Origin: Burkholderia plantarii
GTDB taxonomy: Bacteria; Pseudomonadota; Gammaproteobacteria; Burkholderiales; Burkholderiaceae
DNA length: 64,000 nt
Direction of reading: 5' to 3'
Assembly (NCBI RefSeq): GCF_001411805.1
Contig: NZ_CP007213.1
Coordinates: forward strand, 2,418,001-2,482,000
Shown here: in pieces, positions 1-12,261 of the stretch
Layout of the letters: every line of letters begins with the position of its first letter
Position numbering within the stretch: the stretch's first letter is position 1
Program-made: the position numbers and the translations under genes
The notes under the pieces: model-generated
The model's input: only the letters and a program-made list of their open reading frames with translations
Told to the model about the DNA's origin: nothing
Database searches by the model: none

Positions 1-763
1 GGCCGTCGGATTGCAGGTGCGCCAGCTTCGCGGGGCCGTTCACCGAATCGGTCAGCAGCCACAGCGTGCCGTCGGCGGCGAGCGCGATGCGGCCCGGCTC
101 GTGCGCCGTGAACGAAGCGACCTTGTCCATCGACTCGGCGTCGTAGACATCGACGCTGTCATGCTGCGGATCGGTGGCGTAGAGGCGCTTGTTCGAGGCG
201 GCGAGGCCGGCGATCTCGGCATGCGTGTCGACGGGCACGTCGTTGATCTTCAGGAAGCTCGCGGCGAGCTTGCCGCGCGCGTCGCTGGCAGCCGCCGCGC
301 GAAACGGCGCGGGCCGCTTCAGGTCGCCGATCGCGCGCCGCGAGATACCGTACCACTGGCGGCCCTTCTCCGGCCAGATGCCGGGGTTCACGAGCCGGCC
401 CTTCTCGTTACCGACGCCGATCGCGACATACGCGTAGCGGTCGTTGACGGCGATCGCGTTGCCGCCGGCATCGCCCCAGCCGTGCGTGCCGCCCGCGAAG
501 CCGAGCATCCGGCCGTTCTGGTAGACGCTCGCCTCGGCGCCGCTCTCGTCCCAGGGCGCATTCGTATAGACCTTGCCTTCGGGCGTGACGGCGATCGCGC
601 GGATGTCGATCTGGGTCCAGCTGCCGTCGCCGTAGCCGTAGGTGTTGCCGATCCAGGAATTGGTGGCGTCCAGCGTGGTCGCGCCCCGGGCGTGCAGCGG
701 CAGGCAAGCGGCGAGGATCAGGGCGATCAGGGCAATCAGGGCGATCGGGGGGGAACGTCGCAA
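1..763 (-). CDS. Secreted SMP-30/NHL-like beta-propeller protein, partial
   Basis: The frame runs off the left edge, so the C-terminus is missing; 254 residues are visible. I place the start at a TTG (763-761) because GGAGAG sits a few bases upstream and the frame then opens with an export signal (LRRSPP, a hydrophobic run containing ALIALIALIL, then AAC). The rest has the spacing of a propeller: repeated segments such as RAIAVTPEGKVYTNAPWDE, NDRYAYVAIG and EPGRIALAADGTLWLLTD, typical of SMP-30/gluconolactonase and NHL-type proteins. The Cys after ILAA could mark a lipoprotein, but the lipobox is not certain. Substrate and role cannot be told from this fragment. Confidence 0.6.
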   Translation of the reverse strand, partial: MRRSPPIALIALIALILAACLPLHARGATTLDATNSWIGNTYGYGDGSWTQIDIRAIAVTPEGKVYTNAPWDESGAEASVYQNGRMLGFAGGTHGWGDAGGNAIAVNDRYAYVAIGVGNEKGRLVNPGIWPEKGRQWYGISRRAIGDLKRPAPFRAAAASDARGKLAASFLKINDVPVDTHAEIAGLAASNKRLYATDPQHDSVDVYDAESMDKVASFTAHEPGRIALAADGTLWLLTDSVNGPAKLAHLQSDG

Positions 764-4445
<3,682 letters not shown>

Positions 4446-4556
4446 ACGGGGCGCGCCGCGCGCCGATGCCGGGCGGCGGCGCCGTGGCCCCACGTCAGGC
4501 GCGAAGCGCCGCGCGCCGCCGATCCGGCGTGCGCCGGACCCTCCTTACCGTTTGAC

Positions 4557-5747
4557 TCAGCCCGCGAGCCCGCGCGCGATGTCGTCGCGGATGTCGCCGG
4601 CATTCTCCAGCCCCACCGCCAGCCGGATCAGCCCTTCGCTGATGCCCGCCGCCGCGCGCGCCTCGGGCGTGATGCGCGAGTGCGTAGTGGTGGCCGGATG
4701 CGTGATCGTGGTGCGCGTGTCGCCGACATTCGCGGTGATCGACACGATCTTCGTGTTGTCGATCACGCGCCACGCGTTCGCGCGCTGCGCCTCGGGCGTA
4801 TCGCCCTTCAGCTCGAACGACACCACCGCCCCACCCGACTTCTGCTGGCGCTTCGCGATCGCGTACTGCGGATGCGATTCGAGCCCCGGATAGAACACGC
4901 GCTTGACGGCCGGATGGCTGTCGAGCCAGCGCGCGATCTCGAGCGCGTTCGCCGACTGCTTCTCGACGCGCAGCGACAGCGTCTCCATGCCCTTGAGCAG
5001 CACCCACGCGTTGAACGCCGACAGCGTCGGCCCGGCGCTGCGCACGAACGGGAACACCTTGCCGGTGATGAACGCCTTCGAGCCCACCAGCGCGCCGCCC
5101 AGCACGCGCCCCTGGCCGTCGAGGAACTTGGTGGCCGAGTGCATCACCACGTCGGCGCCAAGCTTGAGCGGCTGCTGCAGCGCCGGGCTGCAGAAGCAGT
5201 TGTCGACCACGAACAGCGCATTGGCACCCTTCGCGACCTTCGAGATCGCCTCGATGTCGGCGATCTCGGTGAGCGGGTTCGACGGCGTTTCGAGGAAGAA
5301 CATCTTCGTCTCGGGGCGCACCGCCGCGCGCCACGCGTCCAGGTCGGTCGGATCGACGAAGGTGGTGGTGATGCCGAACTTGCTGAAGATCTGCGAGAAC
5401 ATGCCGAGCGTCGAGCCGAACAGGCTGCGCGAGCTGACCAGATGGTCGCCCGCCTGCAGCGCCGACATCACCACCGCCATGATGGCCGCCATCCCCGAGG
5501 CGGTCGCGATGCAGGCCTCGCCGCCTTCCAGCGCCGCGAGCCGGTCCTGGAACATCGTCACGGTCGGGTTCGTGAAGCGCGAATACGTATAGTTGTCCTC
5601 GGAGTTCGCGAAGCGCTCGGCCGCATCGGCGGCGCTCGTGAAGCAGAAGCTCGAGGTCAGGAAGATCGCTTCCGAGTGCTCGTTGTATTCGCTGCGCAGC
5701 GTGCCCGAGCGAATCGCGAGCGTGTCGAAGTTGAAAGAGTCGTCCAT
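4557..5747 (-). CDS. metZ: O-succinylhomoserine sulfhydrylase
   Basis: A Cys/Met-metabolism PLP enzyme of 396 residues that makes homocysteine directly from O-succinylhomoserine and sulfide. Family landmarks are YTYSRFTNPT, the glycine-rich ATASGMAAI, TPSNPLTEIADI, VVDNCFCSP and the PLP-binding Lys in MHSATKFLDGQG (about residue 207). I start at ATG 5747, preceded by GGATGAACC; an in-frame ATG at 5768 would add seven residues but has no ribosome site. Upstream lie a SAM-II-like aptamer and an intrinsic terminator, which indicates S-adenosylmethionine feedback on this gene. Downstream it converges with the rhamnose cluster. Confidence 0.93.
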   Translation of the reverse strand: MDDSFNFDTLAIRSGTLRSEYNEHSEAIFLTSSFCFTSAADAAERFANSEDNYTYSRFTNPTVTMFQDRLAALEGGEACIATASGMAAIMAVVMSALQAGDHLVSSRSLFGSTLGMFSQIFSKFGITTTFVDPTDLDAWRAAVRPETKMFFLETPSNPLTEIADIEAISKVAKGANALFVVDNCFCSPALQQPLKLGADVVMHSATKFLDGQGRVLGGALVGSKAFITGKVFPFVRSAGPTLSAFNAWVLLKGMETLSLRVEKQSANALEIARWLDSHPAVKRVFYPGLESHPQYAIAKRQQKSGGAVVSFELKGDTPEAQRANAWRVIDNTKIVSITANVGDTRTTITHPATTTHSRITPEARAAAGISEGLIRLAVGLENAGDIRDDIARGLAG

Positions 5748-5815
5748 GTCTGGTTCATCCGGTTTCATTCGGGCGCGCCGCGCCGCGCGCGCGCCACTGA
5801 AGGCCGCGAGGGCCA

Positions 5816-5852
5816 ACGAAAAAGCCCGCGACGCGTCGGCATCGGCGGGCTT
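5816..5852 (-). terminator. Intrinsic terminator in the metZ leader
   Basis: On the minus strand an 8-bp stem AAGCCCGC/GCGGGCTT (5852-5845 with 5829-5822) is followed at once by a T-run (CTTTTTCG). It lies after purF and the SAM-II-like aptamer but before the metZ start. It can act as a riboswitch-controlled attenuator for metZ, as the purF operon terminator, or both. Confidence 0.8.
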
Positions 5853-5901
5853 CAGGTGCGGTGTGGCAGCTTTCGACTCGGGCCGGCATTCCGGCCGGCC
5901 T

Positions 5902-5962
5902 TCGCTTTAGCTGTTTCGGGTGACTGCCCCGCGTCCGCAAGCTGAGATCAAATCGACGCAGC
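5902..5962 (-). promoter_or_regulatory. SAM-II-like riboswitch aptamer upstream of metZ
   Basis: Read on the minus strand, CTGCGTC (5961-5955) pairs with GACGCGG (5935-5929) as a 7-bp P1 stem that includes one G.U pair. The loop begins GATTTGA and contains GCTTGC. After a small GGG/CCC hairpin comes AAACAGCTAAAGC (5916-5904). As I recall the SAM-II (metA motif) consensus, its conserved blocks are the GAUUUGA, GCUUGC and AAACA..GCUAAAG elements in this order. The gene controlled, metZ, is a methionine-pathway gene, as expected. The terminator 50 bases downstream supplies an expression platform. Confidence 0.78.
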
Positions 5963-5998
5963 GCCCATCGTAACACGCGTGACGGCGGGCGCGGCGCT

Positions 5999-7531
5999 TC
6001 ACTCGACCGACAGTTGCAGGTTCATCTGCGAGCGGCCCGACTCGCCGTTCTGGTCGCGATCGAGCTGCGAGGCCGGCGCGAGGCGCGCGCGTTCGAGCGA
6101 ATCGAGGTATTCGGGCGTGACGTGGCCGGTAATGTAGCGGCCGTCGAAGCACGACGCCTCGAAGTCCTGGATCGCCGGGTTGATGTCGCGCACCGCGCGG
6201 CGCAGGTCGTCGACATCCTGATAGATCAGGTAGTCGGCGCCGATCATCTTCGCCACTTCCTCGTCGGTGCGGCCGTGCGCGACCAGTTCGTTGCGGGTCG
6301 GCATGTCGATCCCGTAGACGTTCGGGAACTTCACGGGCGGCGCGGCCGAGGCGAAGATCACCGACTTCGCGCCGGCGTCGCGCGCCATCTGCACGATCTC
6401 GTGCGAGGTCGTGCCGCGCACGATCGAATCGTCGACGATCAGCACGTGCTTGTCCTTGAACTCGATGCTCATCGCGTTGAGCTTCTGGCGCACCGACTTC
6501 TTGCGCACCGCCTGGCCCGGCATGATGAAGGTGCGGCCCACGTAGCGGTTCTTGAAGAAGCCCTCGCGATACTCGACGCCGAGCTTGGCGGCCACCTGCA
6601 TCGCGGCCGGCCGCGACGAATCGGGAATCGGCATCACGACGTCGATCGGCACGTCCTTCAGCTCGCGCTTGATCTTCTCGGCGAGGTAGTCGCCCATGCG
6701 CAGGCGCACGTTGTAGACCGGCACGCCGTCGAGGCACGAATCGGGACGCGCGAGGTAGACCCACTCGAACATGCACGGATTCAGGCTCGGGTTCTCGGCG
6801 CACTGCTGGCTGTGGAAGCTGCCGTCGAGCGTGACGAACACCGCCTCGCCGGGCTCGACGTCGCGCACGAATTCGAAGCCGATGCCTTCCACGGCCACCG
6901 ATTCCGAGGCGACCATCCATTCCGTGCCCTGCTCGGTCTCGAGCTTGCCGATGCAGAGCGGACGGATGCCGAACGGATCGCGGAACGCCAGCATGCCGTG
7001 GCCGGCGATCTGCGAGACGATCGCATACGAGCCCTGCGCGCGGCGATGCACGCCCGCCACCGCCTTGAACACCGTGGCCGGATCGAGTTCCAGGCCGGTG
7101 GTGGCCAGCTGCAGCTCGTGCGCGAACACGTTCAGCAGCACCTCGCTGTCGGAATTCGTGTTGATGTGGCGGCGGTCGATGCGGAACATCTCGTCCTTGA
7201 GCTGCCCCATGTTCGTCAGGTTGCCGTTGTGCGCGAGCACGATGCCGAACGGCGCGTTGACGTAGAACGGCTGCGCCTCGGCCTCGCTCGACGCCGAACC
7301 GGCCGTCGGATAGCGGACCTGGCCGATCCCCGAGGTACCCGGCAGGCTGCGCATGTTGCGCGTGCGGAACACGTCGCGCACCATGCCGTTGGCCTTGTAC
7401 ATGTGGAAGTTGCTGCCGTCCGCCGTCACGATGCCCGCCGCGTCCTGACCGCGATGCTGCAGCAGCAGCAGGCTGTCATAGATGAGCTGGTTGACCGGGG
7501 AGTGAGAGATAAAGCCTACGATGCCGCACAT
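5999..7531 (-). CDS. purF: Amidophosphoribosyltransferase
   Basis: Catalyses the first committed step of purine synthesis, PRPP plus glutamine to phosphoribosylamine. The 510-residue protein begins MCGIVGF, so the Cys2 nucleophile of the Ntn-type glutaminase domain is present after Met removal. The type I phosphoribosyltransferase motif VLIVDDSIVRGTTSH lies in the second half. The N-terminal glutaminase half includes HNGNLTNMGQL and the RYPTAGS segment. It lies 46 bases after cvpA in the conserved dedD-cvpA-purF order. Confidence 0.97.
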   Translation of the reverse strand: MCGIVGFISHSPVNQLIYDSLLLLQHRGQDAAGIVTADGSNFHMYKANGMVRDVFRTRNMRSLPGTSGIGQVRYPTAGSASSEAEAQPFYVNAPFGIVLAHNGNLTNMGQLKDEMFRIDRRHINTNSDSEVLLNVFAHELQLATTGLELDPATVFKAVAGVHRRAQGSYAIVSQIAGHGMLAFRDPFGIRPLCIGKLETEQGTEWMVASESVAVEGIGFEFVRDVEPGEAVFVTLDGSFHSQQCAENPSLNPCMFEWVYLARPDSCLDGVPVYNVRLRMGDYLAEKIKRELKDVPIDVVMPIPDSSRPAAMQVAAKLGVEYREGFFKNRYVGRTFIMPGQAVRKKSVRQKLNAMSIEFKDKHVLIVDDSIVRGTTSHEIVQMARDAGAKSVIFASAAPPVKFPNVYGIDMPTRNELVAHGRTDEEVAKMIGADYLIYQDVDDLRRAVRDINPAIQDFEASCFDGRYITGHVTPEYLDSLERARLAPASQLDRDQNGESGRSQMNLQLSVE

Positions 7532-7577
7532 GGCATGGGTCCTTCAAGGATACAAAAACGGTTTGGCCGCCGCGTAC

Positions 7578-8072
7578 TCAGATGTGGATGTACGCAGCCA
7601 GCGCGTCAGGCAAGAACGGCTTCAGTTCGCGCACGCCTTGCTCGGCGAAGGGACGCAACAACGCGTTGCGCCAGAAAACCTGTTTCGGCAGCTCGGTCAG
7701 CCCCGCCGCCGCCACCAGCAGCAACACCAGCAGCACGCCGCGCACCAGGCCGAACAGCAGCCCGAGCGAGCGGTCCACGCCGCCCAGCCCCGTCGCCTGC
7801 GCGAGCCTCGACAGCAGCGCGTTGGCCACGCCCGCGACCAGCACCACGCCGATCACGATCACCCCGAACGCGATCACCCACTGGGTCAGCGCGCCGCCCG
7901 GCCAGGTGGACGGGATAAAGGGCAGCACCACGCCGACATAGCGGCAGGCGATGATGAACGCCGCGATCCAGCCGATCAGCCCGAAGATCTCGGACACGAA
8001 GCCGCGCCACGCGCCGCGCAACGCCGACAGACCGATCACCGCCAGCACGGCGTAGTCGAACGCGGTCAGCAT
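7578..8072 (-). CDS. cvpA: CvpA family inner-membrane protein
   Basis: A 164-residue protein with four hydrophobic segments, starting MLTAFDYAVLAVIGLSALRG, including the conserved RGAWRGFVSEIFGLIGW region and VDRSLGLLFGLVRGVLLV. This family was named for a requirement in colicin V production in E. coli; its general role is envelope-related and not well defined. It lies between a SPOR-domain gene (6 bases upstream) and purF, the usual proteobacterial arrangement, and is probably in the same transcript. Confidence 0.9.
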   Translation of the reverse strand: MLTAFDYAVLAVIGLSALRGAWRGFVSEIFGLIGWIAAFIIACRYVGVVLPFIPSTWPGGALTQWVIAFGVIVIGVVLVAGVANALLSRLAQATGLGGVDRSLGLLFGLVRGVLLVLLLVAAAGLTELPKQVFWRNALLRPFAEQGVRELKPFLPDALAAYIHI

Positions 8073-8078
8073 CGGCGC

Positions 8079-8963
8079 TTACTGGGTCAAGCCCGCATCG
8101 CGCACCTTCGCGATGGCGGCCGACGCGGCCGCGCGATCGGCGAACGGGCCGGCCCGAAGCAGTGTAGCCGTGCTGCCGTCAGCCTGCTTGCGATGCTCAA
8201 CATATGCGGGCACGCCCGCCGATTTCAATTTGTCCGCCCAGCCGCGCGCGGTTGCCTCGTCCTTGAACGAGCCGAGCTGCACCGCGAAGCGCGCGCCGGC
8301 CGGCGACGCGGGCGACGCGCCGCCGCCGTTCGCGGCGGCCGGCTCGGCGGCCGGCGCCGGTGCCGGCTTCGCCTGCGCGACGGGAGGCCTCGGCGCGGCG
8401 GGTTTGGGCACGGCCTGCGGCGCGGCCGGCTTCGCGGTGGCGACGGCCGGCGACGACGGCTGCGGTTGCGTCCGGGCCGCCTGCGCGGTGGCAGGACTGG
8501 AAGTGTCGGAAGGGTTCGCACCGGAAGCGGCCGCCTGCGCGGGCGCCGAGTCGTCGTCCGCATCGGCGGTGCCCGGGCCGGGCAGCGCGTCGTGCGCGAC
8601 CCCGGCCTGCGTGTCGATGGCGTCGTCGCTGCGCGCGGGCACGGCGTGCGCCGGCTTGTTCGGGATGTCGATCGCGATGTCGTCGGTGACGGGCTTCGGG
8701 TGCGAGTCGAGCACCATCGGCAGCACGATCACGGCGGCCACCACCAGCGCGATCGCGCCGACCAGGCGGCGCCGCGCGCGTTGTTTCTCGGGGAGGGTCG
8801 GGTCGAGCAGCAGTGCGTCCGCGTCGGGGCGCTCGGCGCGGCGCGAGCGTCGCTCGGCCCGTTCACCGCGACTGGCCCGGGAGTCAGACCGTGACCCGGA
8901 CCGTGACCCGCGCCGGGGCGGCGCGTCGTCGTCTTTCTTCTTGCCGAACGAGAAGATTCCCAT
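8079..8963 (-). CDS. SPOR domain protein, DedD-like
   Basis: A 294-residue bitopic inner-membrane protein. It has a basic cytoplasmic N-terminus (MGIFSFGKKKDDD followed by Arg/Ser-rich sequence), one membrane segment around residues 85-105 (LVGAIALVVAAVIVLPMVL), a long Ala/Pro-rich periplasmic linker, and a C-terminal SPOR domain (ARFAVQLGSFKDEATARGWA to the end). SPOR domains bind denuded peptidoglycan at the division septum, so a cell-division role like that of DedD is likely. It sits between folC (23 bases upstream) and cvpA. The linker is compositionally biased and may vary in length between strains. Confidence 0.85.
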   Translation of the reverse strand: MGIFSFGKKKDDDAPPRRGSRSGSRSDSRASRGERAERRSRRAERPDADALLLDPTLPEKQRARRRLVGAIALVVAAVIVLPMVLDSHPKPVTDDIAIDIPNKPAHAVPARSDDAIDTQAGVAHDALPGPGTADADDDSAPAQAAASGANPSDTSSPATAQAARTQPQPSSPAVATAKPAAPQAVPKPAAPRPPVAQAKPAPAPAAEPAAANGGGASPASPAGARFAVQLGSFKDEATARGWADKLKSAGVPAYVEHRKQADGSTATLLRAGPFADRAAASAAIAKVRDAGLTQ

Positions 8964-8986
8964 GTATGGCTGATCCGAACTGCCCG

Positions 8987-10297
8987 TCAGTGTTGCTGCG
9001 ATTTACGGTAGGCCATCACGCCCGCTACCGTATAAAAACTACCAAAGACCACGATTCTATCATTCTCCGACGCCCGCTTCAGGCTATCTCGAAATGCCTC
9101 GGCAGGCGACGCGTAGCGCGTCACGCTGCTGTCGGGGCCGTCCTCGACGCCGGCTTCGCGCAAGGCCGCCTCGAGCGACTCGGCCGAGGCCGCGCGCGGC
9201 AGCGGCAGGTCGGTCACGCACCAGTGGTCGATCTCGCCCTTCAGTTGCCGCAGCACGCCCGCGATGTCCTTGTCGTGCATCGCGCCGAACACGGCGTAAG
9301 TGTACGGAAAGAATCCCATGTTGCCGAGGTTTTGCGCGAGCACGGCCGAGGCGTGCGGATTATGCGCCACATCGAGCACGATCGCCGGCTTGCCGGGCAG
9401 CACCTGGAAGCGCCCGGGCAGCTCGACGTTGGCGAGGCCGAGCCGGATATCCTGCGCCGACACCGGCAGCCGCGCGCGCAGCGACTCGAGCGCGGCCAGC
9501 GCGGCCGACGCGTTGATCAGCTGGTTCGCGCCGCGCAGCGACGGATAGGCGAGCGCCGGGTAGCGCTTGTCGCGGCCCAGGTAGCTCCACTGCTGGCGCT
9601 CGCTGCCGGGCTGCACCTCGTAGCGGAAATCGCGCCCGACCAGCCAGAGGTCCGCGCCGATCGCGTTCGCGTGGTCGATCAGCGTCTGCGGCGGCGAGGG
9701 ATCGCCGCAGACGGCCGGCGTGCCGGGGCGGAAGATCCCGGCCTTCTCGAAGCCGATCTTCTCGCGCGTGTCGCCGAGGTATTCGGTGTGGTCGATGTCG
9801 ATGCTGGTGACGATCGCGCAGTCGGCGTCGAGCATGTTCATCGCGTCGAGCCGCCCGCCCAGCCCCACTTCGAGGATCACCGCGTCGAGTTCGCTGGCCG
9901 CGAACAGGCGCAGGATCACCAGCGTCGTGAATTCGAAATAGGTCAGCGTGACCGGCTCGGCCAGGCTCAGGCGCGCCGCCTCCACCGCCTCGAAATGCGG
10001 CAGCAGCGTCCCGTCGTCGACGTTCGCGCCGCCGATCCGCGCGCGCTCGTTGAACGCCAGCAGGTGCGGCGAGGTATGGCAGCCGACGCGATAGCCGGCC
10101 TTCAGCAGGATCGTTTCGAGGAACGCGCAGGTCGAGCCCTTGCCATTGGTGCCGCCCACCGTGATGACCGGGCACGTGAACGCGAGCCCGAGCGCCTCCT
10201 TGACCTTCGTGACACGGGCGAGGCCCATGTCGATGCCGACCGGATGCGCGGTTTCGAGATGCGAAAGCCACGCGTCGAGAGTGGGAAATGTGCTCAT
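8987..10297 (-). CDS. folC: Bifunctional dihydrofolate synthase / folylpolyglutamate synthase
   Basis: A Mur-ligase family protein of 436 residues. It shows the P-loop VGGTNGKGSTCAFLE, the SPHL segment after it (HTSPHLLAFNERARI), the lysine region EKAGIFRPGTPAVCGD and the C-terminal LDVAHNPHA motif. It adds glutamate to dihydropteroate and then extends folate polyglutamates. The ATG at 10297 begins MSTFPTLDAW; a GTG three codons earlier (10306) is possible, and neither has a strong ribosome site. A strong terminator separates it from accD upstream, so it probably has its own promoter and leads the folC-dedD-cvpA-purF unit. Confidence 0.94.
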   Translation of the reverse strand: MSTFPTLDAWLSHLETAHPVGIDMGLARVTKVKEALGLAFTCPVITVGGTNGKGSTCAFLETILLKAGYRVGCHTSPHLLAFNERARIGGANVDDGTLLPHFEAVEAARLSLAEPVTLTYFEFTTLVILRLFAASELDAVILEVGLGGRLDAMNMLDADCAIVTSIDIDHTEYLGDTREKIGFEKAGIFRPGTPAVCGDPSPPQTLIDHANAIGADLWLVGRDFRYEVQPGSERQQWSYLGRDKRYPALAYPSLRGANQLINASAALAALESLRARLPVSAQDIRLGLANVELPGRFQVLPGKPAIVLDVAHNPHASAVLAQNLGNMGFFPYTYAVFGAMHDKDIAGVLRQLKGEIDHWCVTDLPLPRAASAESLEAALREAGVEDGPDSSVTRYASPAEAFRDSLKRASENDRIVVFGSFYTVAGVMAYRKSQQH

Positions 10298-10340
10298 CTG
10301 TACCACTGCGAAGCTGGACGCCCGCGAACGGGCGTGCCCG

Positions 10341-10382
10341 GAAAAACGAAAAACGCGCCGCCCGGCCGGGCCGGACGACGCG
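10341..10382 (-). terminator. Intrinsic terminator downstream of accD
   Basis: On the minus strand a 13-bp GC-rich stem (10382-10370 with 10366-10354, two G.T pairs, loop of three) is followed by TTTTTCGTTTTT. It ends the trp-accD transcript before folC. Confidence 0.82.
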
Positions 10383-10411
10383 TCGGCGGATGCCGCGCGG
10401 CGCGCGCCGCG

Positions 10412-11284
10412 TTACGCGAGCGCGTCGGCCGGCTGGCGCTGCAGCAGCGCGAGCAGTTGCGCGATCTCGTCGCGCATCTTGCGGCGGTCGACGATCATGT
10501 CGATCGCACCCGATTTCAGCAGGAACTCGGAGCGCTGGAAGCCTTCCGGCAGCTTCTCGCGCACGGTCTGCTCGATCACGCGCGGGCCGGCGAAGCCGAT
10601 CAGCGCCTTCGGCTCGGCGATCACCACGTCGCCGAGGAACGCGAAGCTCGCCGACACGCCGCCCATGGTCGGATCGGTCAGCACCGAGATGAACGGCAGC
10701 TTCGCTTCCGACAGCTTGGTCAGCATCGCCGTGGTCTTGGCCATCTGCATCAGCGACAGCAGGCTTTCCTGCATCCGCGCGCCGCCCGAGGCGGTCACGC
10801 AGATGAACGGCACGTGCTGTTCGAGCGCGTTCTGCGCGCCGCGCGCGAAGCGCTCGCCCACCACCGAGCCCATCGAGCCGCCCATGAACGAGAACTCGAA
10901 GCAGGCCGCCACCACCGGCAGCGTGCGGATCGCCCCGCCCATCACCACCATCGCGTCGGTCTCGCCGGTATCCTCCATCGCTTCCTTCAGGCGATCGGGA
11001 TACTTGCGGCTGTCCTTGAACTTCAGCGTGTCCACCGGCACGATTTCCTGGCCGATCTCGTAGCGGCCTTCCGCGTCGAGCAGCGCGTCGAGGCGCTCGC
11101 GCGCGCCGATCCGCATGTGGTGGTCGCACTTCGGGCAGACGTGCAGGTTCGCCTCGACATCGGAGCGATACAGCACGGCCTCGCACGACGGACACTTGAC
11201 CCACAGCCCCTCGGGGATGCCCTTGCGGCTCTTCGGGTCGGTCTGCTTGATCTTCGGCGGCAACAGCTTGTCGAGCCAGCTCAT
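10412..11284 (-). CDS. accD: Acetyl-CoA carboxylase carboxyltransferase subunit beta
   Basis: The 290-residue beta subunit of the carboxyltransferase makes malonyl-CoA for fatty-acid synthesis together with AccA. The N-terminal zinc ribbon is intact: CPSC near residue 31 and CPKC near 50. The crotonase-like body carries [15 protein letters not shown] and [17 protein letters not shown]. The start at ATG 11284 ([10 protein letters not shown]) has AAGGAAAC upstream; longer in-frame extensions lack one. It follows trpA by 104 bases, the same coupling seen in other beta-proteobacteria. Confidence 0.96.
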   Translation of the reverse strand: MSWLDKLLPPKIKQTDPKSRKGIPEGLWVKCPSCEAVLYRSDVEANLHVCPKCDHHMRIGARERLDALLDAEGRYEIGQEIVPVDTLKFKDSRKYPDRLKEAMEDTGETDAMVVMGGAIRTLPVVAACFEFSFMGGSMGSVVGERFARGAQNALEQHVPFICVTASGGARMQESLLSLMQMAKTTAMLTKLSEAKLPFISVLTDPTMGGVSASFAFLGDVVIAEPKALIGFAGPRVIEQTVREKLPEGFQRSEFLLKSGAIDMIVDRRKMRDEIAQLLALLQRQPADALA

Positions 11285-11388
11285 CGTTTGGTTTCCTTCT
11301 TCATGGCGGGCCGGATGGCGGCCCGCGTTCGGTGTTTCTGGACGGTGCGCGTGCGGATGCGGCGACGGCAACCGGCTGCGGCGGCCCG

Positions 11389-12201
11389 TCAGGCCGCCTT
11401 CGCCTCGCCGTCGAGCGCGGCGCGGATGTCGGCGATGAACGCCTGCAACGCGCCCACGGCCGCGTCCGGCGCCGTGTCCTCGAGCAGCTGCACGAGGCGG
11501 CTGCCGATCACGACGGCATCGGCGACCTCGGCCACGGCGCGCGCCGTGGCGGCGTCGCGAATCCCGAAGCCGACGCCGACCGGAACCGGCACGCGCGACT
11601 TGATGGCCGGGATTTTACCCGCAATGCTGGAAACATCCAGATTTCCGGCGCCGGTTACCCCCTTCAGCGACACGTAATACACGTAGCCGCTCGCGATTCG
11701 GCCCACTTCGGCCATCCGTTCCTCGGTCGAGGTCGGCGCGAGCAGGAAAATAGGGTCGATACCCGCGGCACGCATCGTGGCGGCGAAACCGGCCGCCTCC
11801 TCGGGCGGATAGTCCACCACCAGCACGCCGTCGACGCCGGCCGCGCCCGCCGCGGCGGCGAACGCCTCGGCGCCCATCCGCTCGATCGGGTTGGCATAGC
11901 CCATCAGCACCACGGGGGTCCTGTCGTCGCGCTCGCGGAAGCGCTTGACGTCGTCGAGCACGTGCCGCAGCGTGACGCCGCGCGCCAGCGCGCGCTCGGA
12001 CGAACGCTGGATCACCGGGCCGTCGGCCATCGGGTCCGAGAACGGCACGCCGAGCTCGATCACGTCGGCGCCGCCGGCGGCCAGCGCATGCATGAAATCG
12101 ACGGTCTTCGCCGGGTCCGGGTCGCCCGCCGTGATGAACGGGATCAACCCTTTACGACCCTGGGCGGCCAGTGCTGCGAAGGTATTCTGGATTCGGGACA
12201 T
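11389..12201 (-). CDS. trpA: Tryptophan synthase alpha chain
   Basis: A 270-residue TIM-barrel subunit that cleaves indole-3-glycerol phosphate and channels indole to TrpB. It shows the catalytic-Glu strand [16 protein letters not shown] and the [10 protein letters not shown] loop, and the phosphate-binding segment [12 protein letters not shown]. Between it and trpB lies the DNA methylase gene, an insertion in the usual trpBA pair; the spacing to that gene is 60 bases. No frame damage is seen. Confidence 0.96.
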   Translation of the reverse strand: MSRIQNTFAALAAQGRKGLIPFITAGDPDPAKTVDFMHALAAGGADVIELGVPFSDPMADGPVIQRSSERALARGVTLRHVLDDVKRFRERDDRTPVVLMGYANPIERMGAEAFAAAAGAAGVDGVLVVDYPPEEAAGFAATMRAAGIDPIFLLAPTSTEERMAEVGRIASGYVYYVSLKGVTGAGNLDVSSIAGKIPAIKSRVPVPVGVGFGIRDAATARAVAEVADAVVIGSRLVQLLEDTAPDAAVGALQAFIADIRAALDGEAKAA

Positions 12202-12261
12202 GGTGTCGCTTTCCTTGATTCGGTGACGATCGGCGGCGTGCAGGCGGGCATCCGGCCCGCG

